DNA from: Cupriavidus necator
GTDB lineage: Bacteria > Pseudomonadota > Gammaproteobacteria > Burkholderiales > Burkholderiaceae
Length of the DNA: 64,000 bases
NCBI RefSeq assembly: GCF_013141915.1
Contig: NZ_SROX01000001.1
Span: 930,001 to 994,000, forward strand
Reading direction: 5' to 3'
A program made the position numbers and the translations under genes. The notes under the pieces were generated by a model. That model had not been told where the DNA came from. It saw nothing but the letters and a program-made list of their open reading frames with translations, and searched no databases. Below, piece by piece: positions 53,440 to 62,929 of this stretch (position 1 is its first letter; the number at the start of each line of letters is the position of its first letter).

Positions 53440-55095
53440 ATGTCGCAAACCGTTGACTACATCGTGGTAGGCGCCGGCTCGGCCGGGTGCGTGCTGGCCA
53501 ACCGGCTCAGCGAAGACGGCCGCTATTCGGTCTGCCTGCTCGAGGCTGGCCCGCCCGACCGCTACCCGTGGATCCATATCCCGATCGGCTATGGCAAGAC
53601 CATGTTCCACAAGCAGGTGAACTGGGGCTTCTACACCGATCCCGATCCCAACATGCTGAACCGCCGCATCTACTGGCCGCGCGGGCGCACGCTGGGCGGC
53701 AGCAGCGCCATCAACGGCCTGATCTACGTGCGCGGCCAGCGCGAGGACTACGACCACTGGGCGGCACTGGGCAACCCGGGCTGGGGCTGGGACGACTGCC
53801 TGCCCTACTTCCGCAAGCTCGAGAACAATGACCTCGGCGCCGGGCCCACGCGCGGCACCGAAGGCCCGCTCAATGCCACCTCAATCGACCGGCGCCATCC
53901 GCTGGTTGATGCCTTCATCGGCGCCGGCCAGGCGCTGGGCCTGCCGCGCAAGACCGACTTCAATGGCGGCGACCAGGAGGGCGTGGGCTACTACCAGCTG
54001 ACCACGCGCAACGGCTGGCGCTGCTCCACCGCGGTGGCCTACCTGCGGCCGGCGCGCGGGCGCGCCAACCTGCGCGTGGAAACCGAGGCGCATACCACCG
54101 GCATCCTGTGCGAAGGCAAGCGCGCGGTGGGGGTGCGCTACACCCAGCATGGCCAGCCCTATATCTTGCGGGCGCGGCGCGAAGTCATTCTCTGTGCCGG
54201 CGCGCTGCAATCGCCGCAGTTGCTGCAGCTCTCGGGCATCGGCCCGGCGCCGTTGCTGCAAGACCTGGGCATACCGGTGGTGCATGCGCTGCCGGGCGTT
54301 GGCGAAAACCTGCAGGACCACCTGCAGATCCGGCTGATCTACGAGGTGAGCCGGCCCATCACCACCAACGACCAGCTGCGCACGCTGACTGGCAAGGCGC
54401 GCATGGGCCTGGAATGGCTGCTGATGCGCAAGGGCCCGCTGGCCATCGGCATCAACCAGGGCGCGATGTTCTGCCGGGCCTTGCCGCAGGAAAGCGCCAC
54501 GCCCGACACGCAGTTCCATTTCTCGACGCTGTCGGCCGACATGGCCGGCGGCATGGTGCACCCGTTCTCGGGCTGCACCTATTCCGTATGCCAGCTGCGT
54601 CCGGAATCGCGCGGCACCGTGCGGATTCGCTCGACCGACCCGTTCGAGGCGCCGTCGATGCAGCCCAACTACCTGTCGGCCGAACTGGACCGGCGCTGCA
54701 CCATCGCGGCGGTGCGCTATGCGCGGCGCGTGGCGCAGACCGAACCGATGCGCGGCCTGATGAAGCGGGAGTTCCGCCCGGGCGACGACGTGCGCAGCGA
54801 CGACGAAATCCTGCACTTCTGCCGCGAGTACGGCGCCACCATCTTCCATCCGTCGGGGACGGCAAAAATGGGCCCGGCAGCCGATCCGCTCGCGGTGGTC
54901 GACGCGCGCCTGCGCGTGCACGGCATCGGCGGGCTGCGCGTGGTGGACTGCTCGGTGATGCCGACGCTGGTATCGGGCAACACCAACGTGCCGGTGGTGA
55001 TGATGGCCGAGCGCGCCGCGGACCTGATCCGCGCAGACGCGCGGCGCGAGTTCCACCACGCCGACCTCGCGGCCCCCATGGCGACCGCCGCCTGA
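53440..55095 (+). CDS. GMC-family FAD oxidoreductase (choline dehydrogenase-like)
   Basis: A 551-residue flavoenzyme with the N-terminal ADP-binding motif YIVVGAGSAGCVLANRL, the GMC signature WPRGRTLGGSSAINGL (about 85-100) and the catalytic pair H470 (FHPSGTAKMG) and about N516 (SGNTNVP). It oxidises a primary or secondary alcohol and passes electrons to quinone. BetA-like homologues oxidise choline, but no betaine aldehyde dehydrogenase or BetI gene is here, so another alcohol is more likely. AAGGAGA lies 9 nt before the ATG. The gene diverges from an IclR gene and is followed 131 nt later by an MFS transporter gene. Confidence 0.94.
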   Translation: MSQTVDYIVVGAGSAGCVLANRLSEDGRYSVCLLEAGPPDRYPWIHIPIGYGKTMFHKQVNWGFYTDPDPNMLNRRIYWPRGRTLGGSSAINGLIYVRGQREDYDHWAALGNPGWGWDDCLPYFRKLENNDLGAGPTRGTEGPLNATSIDRRHPLVDAFIGAGQALGLPRKTDFNGGDQEGVGYYQLTTRNGWRCSTAVAYLRPARGRANLRVETEAHTTGILCEGKRAVGVRYTQHGQPYILRARREVILCAGALQSPQLLQLSGIGPAPLLQDLGIPVVHALPGVGENLQDHLQIRLIYEVSRPITTNDQLRTLTGKARMGLEWLLMRKGPLAIGINQGAMFCRALPQESATPDTQFHFSTLSADMAGGMVHPFSGCTYSVCQLRPESRGTVRIRSTDPFEAPSMQPNYLSAELDRRCTIAAVRYARRVAQTEPMRGLMKREFRPGDDVRSDDEILHFCREYGATIFHPSGTAKMGPAADPLAVVDARLRVHGIGGLRVVDCSVMPTLVSGNTNVPVVMMAERAADLIRADARREFHHADLAAPMATAA

Positions 55096-55226
55096 GCCCC
55101 CCGGCAGGTTCCGCTTGCAAAGCGCCAAGGCCAGGCGCCGATAACAACCAGGCCAGACCCTGCAGTGCATCCGGCGTCCATAACCATCCTTCCAGAGGAC
55201 GCCGCCCATCACCCGAGGAGACAAGC

Positions 55227-56555
55227 ATGACAAGCCCCAACGAAAAGGCGATCCGCAAGGTCGCGCTGGCGTCCGTGATCGGCGCCACCATCGAGTGGTA
55301 TGACTTCTTCCTGTACGGCGTGGTCGCCGGCCTGGTCTTCAACAAGCTGTATTTCCCCGGCAACGACCCGCTGGTGGCCACCATGCTGGCCTACACCACC
55401 TTTGCAGTGGGCTTTGTCACGCGCCCGCTCGGCGGCGTGATCTTCGGGCACTTCGGCGACAAGGTCGGGCGCAAGAGCATGCTGGTGATCACGCTGATGA
55501 TCATGGGCGTGTCCACCTTCCTGATCGGGCTGGTGCCCACCTATGACAGCATCGGCATCGCGGCGCCGATACTGTTGCTGCTGCTGCGCGTGCTGCAAGG
55601 CATCGGCCTGGGCGGCGAATGGGGCGGCGCGGTGCTGATGGCGTACGAGTACGCGCCGCCGGACAAAAAGGGCTTCTATGCGTCGCTGCCGCAGATCGGG
55701 CTGGCGATCGGGCTGTGCCTGGCCTCGGGCGTGGTCGCGCTGCTGTCGCTGACCCTGTCGGATGCGCAGTTCCTGGCGTGGGGCTGGCGTGTGGCGTTCC
55801 TGATCTCGGCAGGGATGGTGTTCGTCGGCATGTATATCCGCCTCAACGTCAAGGAAACGCCGGAATTCGCTGTGATCAAGCAGCGCAATGCGGAAACGCA
55901 GATCCCCTTTGTCGACATGATGCGGCGCTACCCCGGCAATATCCTGAAGGGCATGGGCGCGCGCTATATCGATGGGGTCTTCTTCAACATCTTCGGCGTG
56001 TTCTCGATCACCTACCTGACCCAGACCGTGCAGATCAGCCGCACGCAGGCGCTGCTGGGGGTGATGGCGGCGGCGATCGCGATGTGCTTCTTCATTCCGT
56101 TCTTCGGCTACCTGTCCGACCGCATCGGCCGCACGCGGGTGTATTTCTGGGGTTCGCTGATCACTGCGCTGTCGGCCTTCCCCGCGTTCTGGCTGATGCT
56201 GAACAGCGGCGGCAACACCATGCTGCTGTGGCTGTCGATCGTGGTGCCGTTCGGCATTCTCTACGCGGCGGTGTACGGGCCGGAGGCGGCGCTGTTCTGC
56301 GAACTGTTCGATGCCAGGGTGCGCTACACCGGGATCTCGTTCGTCTACCAGTTCTCGGGCATCTTCGCGTCGGGCATCACGCCCATCATCGCCACGGCGC
56401 TGCTCAAGTCCGGTGGCGGCCAACCCTGGCAGATCTGCGCCTACGTGGCCTTCGCGGGACTGGTGTCGGCGCTGTCGGTGGCGCTGATCGGGCGGCGCGC
56501 GGACCCCGAGGCGCGGCGCGAAAGCGGCGTGCCGCTGCGCGGGCCCGCGCGCTGA
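55227..56555 (+). CDS. MFS transporter, metabolite:H+ symporter (ShiA/ProP) type
   Basis: A 442-residue carrier with twelve predicted helices. It opens with the MHS hallmark ASVIGATIEWYDFFLYG and has the loop GHFGDKVGRKSMLV between helices 2 and 3. MHS carriers import polar solutes such as shikimate, proline/betaine, dicarboxylates or aromatic acids. GAGGAGACAAGC precedes the ATG at 55227; the frame is open for 1.1 kb further upstream, but only as a shadow of the GMC gene. Its position suggests that it brings in the substrate of the GMC enzyme. A GntR gene follows 77 nt downstream. Confidence 0.93.
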   Translation: MTSPNEKAIRKVALASVIGATIEWYDFFLYGVVAGLVFNKLYFPGNDPLVATMLAYTTFAVGFVTRPLGGVIFGHFGDKVGRKSMLVITLMIMGVSTFLIGLVPTYDSIGIAAPILLLLLRVLQGIGLGGEWGGAVLMAYEYAPPDKKGFYASLPQIGLAIGLCLASGVVALLSLTLSDAQFLAWGWRVAFLISAGMVFVGMYIRLNVKETPEFAVIKQRNAETQIPFVDMMRRYPGNILKGMGARYIDGVFFNIFGVFSITYLTQTVQISRTQALLGVMAAAIAMCFFIPFFGYLSDRIGRTRVYFWGSLITALSAFPAFWLMLNSGGNTMLLWLSIVVPFGILYAAVYGPEAALFCELFDARVRYTGISFVYQFSGIFASGITPIIATALLKSGGGQPWQICAYVAFAGLVSALSVALIGRRADPEARRESGVPLRGPAR

Positions 56556-56632
56556 ACCGGCGGCTTGCCGCCAGCGTTGCGGCAAGCCGGCAATGTCTTA
56601 GAATGGCACCACGCTAATGACAGGGACATTGC

Positions 56633-57355
56633 ATGCAACCTACGGAGGGCTCCGGCGCCGCGGCCGCCCCGCTCCTGCCCAAGGTGGTGCGCCAGCGGCT
56701 GCACGACACCGTGGTCGACCACCTGCGCAACTTCATCGTCGAAGGCGTGCTGGCGCCCGGCATGAAGCTGAACGAGCGCGAACTGTGCGAAACGCTGGGG
56801 ATCTCGCGCACGCCGCTGCGCGAGGCGCTCAAGGTGCTGGCTGCCGAGGGGCTGATCGAGATCTCGCCCAACCGCGGCGCCAGCGTCTCGCGCATGAGCG
56901 AGGCCGAGGCATGGGAGGCGTTCGAGCTGATGAGTGGCCTCGAGGCCTTTGCCGGCGAGCTGGCATGCGAACGCATCACCGCGCCGGAACTGGCCGAGAT
57001 CAAGGCGCTGCATTACGCCATGCTGGCCTGCCATGCGCGCAATGACCTGCCGGGCTACTACAGCCGCAACCAGGAAATTCACGACCGCATCGCCGCGGCG
57101 GCGCGCAACCAGACCTTGCTGCAGACCTACCTGACGCTGAACCGGCGGCTCAAGGCGATGCGCTTCCGCTCGAACCACCAGACCGACAAGTGGGACCGCG
57201 CCGTGCATGACCACGAAGAGATGATCCGCGCGCTGGAAGCCCGCGACGGCAAGCGCCTGGCGTCGATCCTGCGCCAGCACCTGCTGGAGAAGCGCGCCGC
57301 CGTGATGCAGATCCACCCGGATCCGGCCAGCGCGCCTGCCGTGCCCAACGCCTGA
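56633..57355 (+). CDS. GntR-family (FCD) transcriptional regulator
   Basis: A 240-residue protein with a winged HTH (about 20-85, LCETLGISRTPLREALKVLAAEGLIEI) and an FCD domain (about 95-225) with the usual helical histidines (NQEIHDRI, HDHEEMIRAL). It is on the same strand as the GMC/MFS genes and may regulate them together with the IclR protein upstream, so this alcohol-oxidising unit appears bracketed by two regulators. It converges with the BON-protein gene 12 nt away. Confidence 0.91.
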   Translation: MQPTEGSGAAAAPLLPKVVRQRLHDTVVDHLRNFIVEGVLAPGMKLNERELCETLGISRTPLREALKVLAAEGLIEISPNRGASVSRMSEAEAWEAFELMSGLEAFAGELACERITAPELAEIKALHYAMLACHARNDLPGYYSRNQEIHDRIAAAARNQTLLQTYLTLNRRLKAMRFRSNHQTDKWDRAVHDHEEMIRALEARDGKRLASILRQHLLEKRAAVMQIHPDPASAPAVPNA

Positions 57356-57367
57356 TTGCGCGCGCCG

Positions 57368-58072
57368 TCAGCGCCGCGTGGCCAGGATGCGGTAGCCGCG
57401 GGCACAGTGCTCCTGGGCGGCGGCACGGGCTTCATCCGGATCGTCGAACAAGCCAGCCTGCGCAATCCCTGGCACCATCACGGCCTCGCCCGCTTCCGCG
57501 CCCAGGAAGCGCCCGTCGCGCGCCTGGACGATATACAGCACGTTGGAGGCGACTTCTCCCACCGGCTGACGCCGGCCAGCGGGCTGGCCCAGGCGCCGCT
57601 GGCCCGGTACCCCGCCACCCGCGGCGCCCGCGCCGCGCGCCACCTGCAGGTTGTTGCGGACCTCGTTGACGCCCAGCACGTCCTCGGCCAGCTCTTCAAT
57701 ACGGTATTTGATGCCGCGGTCGGCCACGGTGCCGGTCAGCGTGACGATGCCCGAGCCGACGTCGACCGTGACGTCCGAGACGTCGTCATCGGCATGCGCC
57801 AGCCGTTCGCACAGGTCGTCGCGGATGCGCGTGTCGGTGCGCTGGTAGTTCTTGGGCAGCCGGCGCGATCCGGTCCGCGCCGGGGCGCCCGGGCGGTACC
57901 GGTCTTCCGGGCCCTCGCCGCCTTCCGTGCCATAGCGCGCCTGCCCGTAGCCAAACCCCGAGCCGCCCGGATTGCCGCTGCGCCAGTGGTGCGCCTGGCG
58001 GATATCGCCGGGCTCGCCGTAGCCCCGGTTGCGCCACGTTTCCCTGATTTCCGACGGTGGATAGTCTTTCAT
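57368..58072 (-). CDS. BON-domain protein with Gly/Arg-rich N-terminus
   Basis: A 234-residue protein. The first 70 residues are hydrophilic, rich in Gly, Arg and Tyr, and unlikely to be folded. One BON domain follows (about 75-142; TRIRDDLCERLAHADDDVSDVTVDVGSG-type start, then VTLTGTVADRG). The last part (about 175-232, VLYIVQARDGRFLGAE) is a small beta-rich region. No signal peptide is seen, which is unusual because many BON proteins are exported and bind lipid. Stress-related roles are common for the family. Function unknown. Confidence 0.82.
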   Translation of the reverse strand: MKDYPPSEIRETWRNRGYGEPGDIRQAHHWRSGNPGGSGFGYGQARYGTEGGEGPEDRYRPGAPARTGSRRLPKNYQRTDTRIRDDLCERLAHADDDVSDVTVDVGSGIVTLTGTVADRGIKYRIEELAEDVLGVNEVRNNLQVARGAGAAGGGVPGQRRLGQPAGRRQPVGEVASNVLYIVQARDGRFLGAEAGEAVMVPGIAQAGLFDDPDEARAAAQEHCARGYRILATRR

Positions 58073-58225
58073 GGATTGCCTCCGATCTGAACGCGTGTGT
58101 CGCGGTGTCTGGTATCGGTAGCATCATCCATGCCTCGCGTTGGACCCGCGCGCAACGCAGCGGCACGCGACGGCACGGCCGCGCGTCCGGCGCGGACTGC
58201 GCAACGGCGGCAAAGATCGAAGTTT

Positions 58226-58894
58226 TTACACGGTTGCCGCTGGTGCGGGCCGGTCGAGATAGCCACCCACGATGCGCCCCAGCAACGGCAGCTTGCCGGT
58301 GAAGAAGTGATCCGCGCCGGGCACCACCACCACCGGCAGCGCCTGCGGGCGCGCCCATTCGAACAAGGCGGCCAGTTCCGCGCGCTCGTCGCGCTCGCCA
58401 TGGACGACCAGGCAATCGGCGGGCACCGGCGGCGTGTCATAGCTGCGGTGGCCTTTTACCAGGCCATAAGGAGTGCCGGCCAGCACGAGGTGGCGGATCG
58501 GCACGGCTTGCGCCGCCAGCGCCGCGGCCACATGGGCCATGACAAAGGCGCCGAAGGAAAAGCCGGCCAGCGCCAGCGGGAGCCCGGCATGGGCGTCGCG
58601 CAGGTGGGCCACCACCGCCAGCAGGTCCTGCGCCTCGCCGGGGCCCTGGTCATGGGCGCCGCCGGACCCGCCGACGCCGCGAAAGTTCGGCCGCACCGTC
58701 AGGTAGCCGCGCGCCACCAGCGCCTTGGCCAACTGATGCGGCACCTTGTGGGTGGCCGAGCCGCCCAGCAACGGATGCGGATGGCCCACCACGGCGACGC
58801 CGCGCGGAGCGCCCGCCGGCCGGTCAACCAGCAGTTCAATCGGCCCGGCCTCGCCGTCGAGCATTGCCTTTTCGGTGCCTGACGCAACCGCCAT
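58226..58894 (-). CDS. small alpha/beta hydrolase
   Basis: A 222-residue serine hydrolase of the dienelactone-hydrolase-like/YcjY class. It contains HPHPLLGGSATHKV near the start, the nucleophile elbow GFSFGAF (serine near residue 107), an acidic residue in HGERDERA and the histidine in GADHFF (about residue 201). The start (ATG 58894, MAVASG) has CAGGAG 6 nt upstream, so the longer frame is not used. Its substrate, an ester or thioester, is unknown. It is monocistronic. Confidence 0.88.
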   Translation of the reverse strand: MAVASGTEKAMLDGEAGPIELLVDRPAGAPRGVAVVGHPHPLLGGSATHKVPHQLAKALVARGYLTVRPNFRGVGGSGGAHDQGPGEAQDLLAVVAHLRDAHAGLPLALAGFSFGAFVMAHVAAALAAQAVPIRHLVLAGTPYGLVKGHRSYDTPPVPADCLVVHGERDERAELAALFEWARPQALPVVVVPGADHFFTGKLPLLGRIVGGYLDRPAPAATV

Positions 58895-59365
58895 GCGATC
58901 TCCTGGGATATTGAGGAAGACAGAGGATGACAAAGGGCCGCGCTCGGCCCGAAGTCCGTGATGTTACTGCGATGGCAGCAACGATGTCGGCGATGGCGAC
59001 CGCACCCCGGCCGGCGCGCGCACGGATGCGTATCAATTTGTCACCGTGTGCCCGATCCGCCGCAGCATCGCGCGAGGTGGCGGATGCGCTTTCCTATAAT
59101 TCCGCGAGTCGCGGCGCGGCCGGTTGCCCCGGATCCCGCCGCCCGGCCAGCCGCAGTCGAGGGCCGCTTACGAGTGCCTCGGCCGCTGGCCGCACCATGC
59201 GCCGAAGGGACCGCCAGCGAGCAGCGGTCCCCTCGCCTGTTCATCGCCGGTGTCCCGGCCGTTCCCGCATCGGATCGCCGCCGTCCCTACTGGAGCGGCG
59301 CGCGTGTCCATCCCGTTTGGCGATGCCGGAGCGCCGCGAGCCGTCACCATCGACGAGATTCCGCC
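58895..59365. other. 471-nt divergent intergenic region
   Basis: The gap lies between the alpha/beta hydrolase gene (minus strand) and the MscS-family gene (plus strand). A good TATAAT box stands at 59095-59100 on the plus strand, but without a matching -35 box. The open frames within it have no recognisable similarity, and I see no RNA gene. The long leader could hold control of the channel gene. Confidence 0.4.
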
Positions 59366-61831
59366 ATGAGCAACGTTTCACGGCTCGCACTGGGCCTTGC
59401 GCTCGCCGCGCTATGCCATCTGATGCCAGCCAGCTTGCCCGCCGCGGTGGCAGCGCCGGCATCCGAGGCCGCTTCGGCCACCGAGGCGCAGCAAGCACCC
59501 GCCATCACCCACGTTGAAGCCGTTGCAGAACTCAAGCGCCTGCAGACCGAGCAGGACCGCATCAAGCAGCAGGCCTCCGACCCCGACGGCACCACCAAGC
59601 TGGACGAGCTGGACCATACCCTGCACAAGCTCGATGCCGACGTCGACAGCCTGTCCGCCGCGCTGACGCCGCAGCGCGCCCAGCTGCAGGCGCAGCTCGA
59701 TGTGCTGGGCCCGCCGCCGACGGATGGCATGACCCGGGAAGCGCCGGCGGTGATACGGCAGCGCGCCGAACTGAACGCGCGCCGCATGCAGCTCGATGCG
59801 CAACTGAAGCAGGCCGCCGAAAGCAAGGAGAACATCGCCAACCTGAGCGGCCAGATCGGGCGGCTGCAGCGCAGCCAGATGAAAGACCAGCTGGCGCTGC
59901 GCTCGGACAGCATCCTGAACCCGCAGTTCTGGAAGCCGATAGTCAGCCCGGCCGCCGAGGACCGGGCGCGCATGGCCGCGTTCCTGGACCAGGTGGTGCC
60001 GATGGCGCAACTGGCCTGGCAGCCGTCGCAGCGCGCCGCCACCATCGCCCTGCTGCTGCTCTCGCTGGGCGTGTGGCTGCTGGGCAAGCGCCTGGCCGAA
60101 CGCGCGCTGGCCTGGTTCTGCCTGAACCGGCTGCCGCCCACGCGCCTGCGGCGCAGCGCGCTGGCGCTGGCCACCACGCTCGCGACCGTGGCCACCACGG
60201 GGCTGGCGGTGCAGATCGTCTACAACGCTTTCGCGCGCAACTATGAACTGCCGCCGGACCTGATGACGCTGTACGGCGGGCTGCTCAAGCTGACCCTGAC
60301 CAGCGCGCTGATCGCGGGCCTCGGGCGCGCCCTGCTGTGCACGCGCCACCCGTCCTGGCGGCTGCCCGCGCTGGCCGACCCGGTGGCGCTGGCGATGAAG
60401 CCGTTCCCCGCGGTGCTGGCCGGGCTGTTGCTGCTGGCCGGTACGCTGGAACAGCTCAACCGCATTGCCGATACCAGCGTGCAGGTCACGCTGCTGGGAC
60501 GCGGGCTGGTCTCGCTGGTGGTGGTGCTGACCATCGGCGCGGCGCTGCTGCGCGCCAACCGCGTGCGCAGCGAGCTGGCGGCGGCGGGCGAGCAGCCGGA
60601 AGCGCGCGCCACGCTGGCCGGCATGATCCACGCCGGCGTCAGCCTGATCGTGATCGTGTCGCTGGTGGCGCTGCTGGCGGGCTATATCAGCTTTGCGCGC
60701 TTCCTGACCTATGAGCTGGTCTGGTTCGACATCGTGCTGTGCAGCCTGTACCTGCTGACCCAGGTCACGCGCGACACATTCGAAAGCGTGTTCTCGACCC
60801 AGCATGCCAGCGGCCAGGTGATCAAGCAGCTGTTCGGCGTCGACGATGCGCGCCTGGAACAGGCCGCCACCATCCTGTCTGGCATCGGCGCCAGCCTGTT
60901 GCTGCTGCTGGCCGTGGTGGCGCTGCTGACCGGCGGCTTCGGCACCACCCCCGCTGACCTGGTAGACAGCCTGGTCACCGTGCTGGGCGGCGAAAAACTG
61001 CGCAGCCTGAACATCATGCCCGAGCGCATACTGAATGCGCTGGTCGCGCTGGGGGTCGGCATCTGGTTGCTGCGCACGGTGCGGCGCTGGCTGGATGCGG
61101 AACTGCTGCCCAAGCTGTGCATGGAGCAAGGGCTGCGCGCGTCGCTGATCACGCTGTTCAGCAATGTCGGCTACGTGCTGCTGGTGCTGCTGACGCTGTC
61201 GCTGCTGGGCGTGCGCTGGGACAACCTGGCGTGGATCGTCAGCGCGCTGTCGGTCGGCATCGGCTTCGGCCTGCAGGAGATCGTGAAGAACTTTGTCTCG
61301 GGGCTGATCCTGCTGACCGAGCGCCCGGTCAAGGTCGGCGACATGGTCAGCATCGCCGGGGTCGAGGGCGACATCCGCCGCATCAACGTGCGCGCCACCG
61401 AGATCCAGCTGGGCGACCGCTCCACGGTGATCGTGCCCAATTCGCAGCTGATCTCGCAGAACCTGCGCAACGTCACCATGAGCAACAGCACCCAGGGGGT
61501 GGCCTCGCTTCAGCTCACCTTCCCGCTGGACACCGATCCCGAGCAGCTGCGCGACCTGCTGCTGGACGTCTACCGCGAGAACGAAAGCATCCTCGACGTG
61601 CCGGCCCCGTCGGTGATGTTCAGCCAGCTGGCGCCCAACGGCATCACGCTGTCGGTCACCGGCTATGTCGGCAGCCCGCGCATCGCCGCGGCCACGCGCA
61701 GCGACCTGCTGTTCGAGATCCTCAAGCGGCTGCGCGCCGCGGGCATTTCGCTGTCGGTGCCGCAATCGCTGCGGCTGGAGAACATGCCGCCGTTCGGCGC
61801 GGAACCGGAGCGCGCACTGGCGACCGGCTGA
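59366..61831 (+). CDS. large MscS-family mechanosensitive channel (DUF3772 type)
   Basis: An 821-residue protein. It begins with a signal peptide (about 1-30), then a periplasmic coiled-coil domain (about 45-185, DUF3772-like) and about ten transmembrane helices (about 220-625). The MscS pore helix and beta-domain follow (about 625-810; SVGIGFGLQEIVKNFVSGLI then RPVKVGDMV). The layout is that of MscK/YbdG-like giants: tension sensing in the inner membrane with a periplasmic sensing region. The start was set at ATG 59366 because the signal peptide then begins the protein. It is followed 18 nt later by the convergent MarR gene. Confidence 0.93.
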   Translation: MSNVSRLALGLALAALCHLMPASLPAAVAAPASEAASATEAQQAPAITHVEAVAELKRLQTEQDRIKQQASDPDGTTKLDELDHTLHKLDADVDSLSAALTPQRAQLQAQLDVLGPPPTDGMTREAPAVIRQRAELNARRMQLDAQLKQAAESKENIANLSGQIGRLQRSQMKDQLALRSDSILNPQFWKPIVSPAAEDRARMAAFLDQVVPMAQLAWQPSQRAATIALLLLSLGVWLLGKRLAERALAWFCLNRLPPTRLRRSALALATTLATVATTGLAVQIVYNAFARNYELPPDLMTLYGGLLKLTLTSALIAGLGRALLCTRHPSWRLPALADPVALAMKPFPAVLAGLLLLAGTLEQLNRIADTSVQVTLLGRGLVSLVVVLTIGAALLRANRVRSELAAAGEQPEARATLAGMIHAGVSLIVIVSLVALLAGYISFARFLTYELVWFDIVLCSLYLLTQVTRDTFESVFSTQHASGQVIKQLFGVDDARLEQAATILSGIGASLLLLLAVVALLTGGFGTTPADLVDSLVTVLGGEKLRSLNIMPERILNALVALGVGIWLLRTVRRWLDAELLPKLCMEQGLRASLITLFSNVGYVLLVLLTLSLLGVRWDNLAWIVSALSVGIGFGLQEIVKNFVSGLILLTERPVKVGDMVSIAGVEGDIRRINVRATEIQLGDRSTVIVPNSQLISQNLRNVTMSNSTQGVASLQLTFPLDTDPEQLRDLLLDVYRENESILDVPAPSVMFSQLAPNGITLSVTGYVGSPRIAAATRSDLLFEILKRLRAAGISLSVPQSLRLENMPPFGAEPERALATG

Positions 61832-61849
61832 CGCCGCGCGGCAATGCCG

Positions 61850-62362
61850 CTATGCCTTGGCCGGGCCGGCGGCGTCTTCCACCGCCAGCGACACCAGCCA
61901 GCGGCGAATCACCTGCTCTTCCTGCGCCGTCAGGCCCGCCGCCAGGCGCGCCTCGTTGGCCATGACCCGTTCGCGGCACTGGCCCAGCAAGGCCTTGCCC
62001 TGCGCCGTCAGCGCAATGGTCTGGATGCGGCCGTGCACGGGATGCGGCGCGCGCTCGATATGGCCGGCCTTCTCCAGGTTGCCGACGATCACGCTGACGG
62101 TCTGCGGCGTCAGCAGCGCCAGCCGCGCCAGGTCGGCGCCCGACAGCCCTGCATACGCACCCAGCATGGTCAGCACCACGAACTGCGGCGGCGTCACGTT
62201 CAGGTCGGCCAGCGCCCGCTCCATGCGCAGGCGGTTGGCCGCGCCGGCCTGGCGCAGCAGGTAGCCAAGGTGGCCGCTCTCGCCCCGCTTGCCTTCGCCG
62301 GGCGCGGGAACCGCAGTAGAAGCCGCGGCCGCGACGCCGCGCCTGGTGGTGGTCTTGCCCAT
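61850..62362 (-). CDS. MarR-family transcriptional regulator
   Basis: A 170-residue winged-HTH protein (about 45-140; VTPPQFVVLTMLGAYAGLSG and LTPQTVSVIVGNLEKAGHIE) with a basic, Ala-rich N-terminal extension of 25 residues. It diverges from the ahpD-like/GNAT/azoreductase operon across a 66-nt gap with an AT-rich dyad. MarR proteins of this kind typically lose DNA binding when a phenolic, quinone or oxidant ligand binds, which would fit the electrophile-handling genes it faces. No cysteine is present, so a thiol switch is unlikely and a bound ligand is expected instead. Confidence 0.91.
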   Translation of the reverse strand: MGKTTTRRGVAAAASTAVPAPGEGKRGESGHLGYLLRQAGAANRLRMERALADLNVTPPQFVVLTMLGAYAGLSGADLARLALLTPQTVSVIVGNLEKAGHIERAPHPVHGRIQTIALTAQGKALLGQCRERVMANEARLAAGLTAQEEQVIRRWLVSLAVEDAAGPAKA

Positions 62363-62366
62363 AATG

Positions 62367-62397
62367 TCAGAACTCTTATATTATGTTCGTGCTCTGA
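62367..62397. promoter_or_regulatory. probable MarR operator in the divergent gap
   Basis: TCAGA (62367-62371) and TCTGA (62393-62397) mirror each other, inside an AT-rich stretch (CTTATATTATG in the centre) that differs sharply from its GC-rich surroundings. It fills half of the 66-nt gap between marR and the ahpD-like gene and would overlap both promoters. Confidence 0.5.
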
Positions 62398-62428
62398 TAT
62401 TAACCCAGTTCCGCCAAGGAGGCCCGGA

Positions 62429-62929
62429 ATGCCAGACCCGCATGCCAGCATGACGTTCGAATCCTTCATCCGCGCCGCGCCAGCCGTGTACACGGCCCTG
62501 CGCGCGCTGGGCGCCGCCGTGGATGACTCCGGACTCGACAAGCCGTTGACCGAGCTGATCAAGGTGCGCGTGTCGCAGCTCAACGGCTGCGCCTTCTGCC
62601 TGCAGTTCCACCTGAACCTGGCGCGCCGGCATGGCGTGGACGCGCGCAAGCTAGACCTGGTCGCGGTCTGGCGCGAGGCCGGCGTCCATGGCGCGCGCGA
62701 GCAGGCGGCACTGGCCTGGGCCGAGGCGCTGACCGTGCTGGGCGCCACCGCGGGCGCTGGCGCCGAACACGCCCGCCAGCAGGCGCTGGCGCGGGTGCGC
62801 GAGCAGTTCAGCGAGGCCGAGATCCCCTACCTGACCGCTGCGATCGCCGCGATCCAGGCATGGAACCGGATTGCCGCCGGCCTGCAGTTCCCGCCGCCGC
62901 CCGCGCAAGCGGCAGGGAGCGCCGCATGA
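62429..62929 (+). CDS. AhpD-like/carboxymuconolactone decarboxylase family protein
   Basis: A 166-residue, all-helical protein with the AhpD redox motif: C54 and C57 in LNGCAFCLQFH, and H61 three residues later. Such proteins reduce peroxides or recycle peroxiredoxins. The frame is open upstream, but AAGGAGG 7 nt before ATG 62429 fixes the start. Its stop overlaps the next start (ATGA at 62926-62929), so translation is coupled to the GNAT gene. Confidence 0.93.
   Translation: MPDPHASMTFESFIRAAPAVYTALRALGAAVDDSGLDKPLTELIKVRVSQLNGCAFCLQFHLNLARRHGVDARKLDLVAVWREAGVHGAREQAALAWAEALTVLGATAGAGAEHARQQALARVREQFSEAEIPYLTAAIAAIQAWNRIAAGLQFPPPPAQAAGSAA

Noticed and set aside
53440..55095. Naming the GMC enzyme betA (choline dehydrogenase)
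   Set aside because: The fold supports GMC only. No betB, betI or choline transporter gene is nearby and GMC specificity cannot be read from these motifs.
54108..56555. 815-residue frame that would extend the MFS transporter by 373 residues
   Set aside because: The extension overlaps the GMC oxidoreductase in another frame and has no similarity. GAGGAGACAAGC before 55227 sets the start.
59411..61765. 784-residue frame antisense to the MscS-family gene
   Set aside because: Gln/Arg/His-rich composition typical of GC-rich antisense frames; the plus strand encodes a clear MscS protein.
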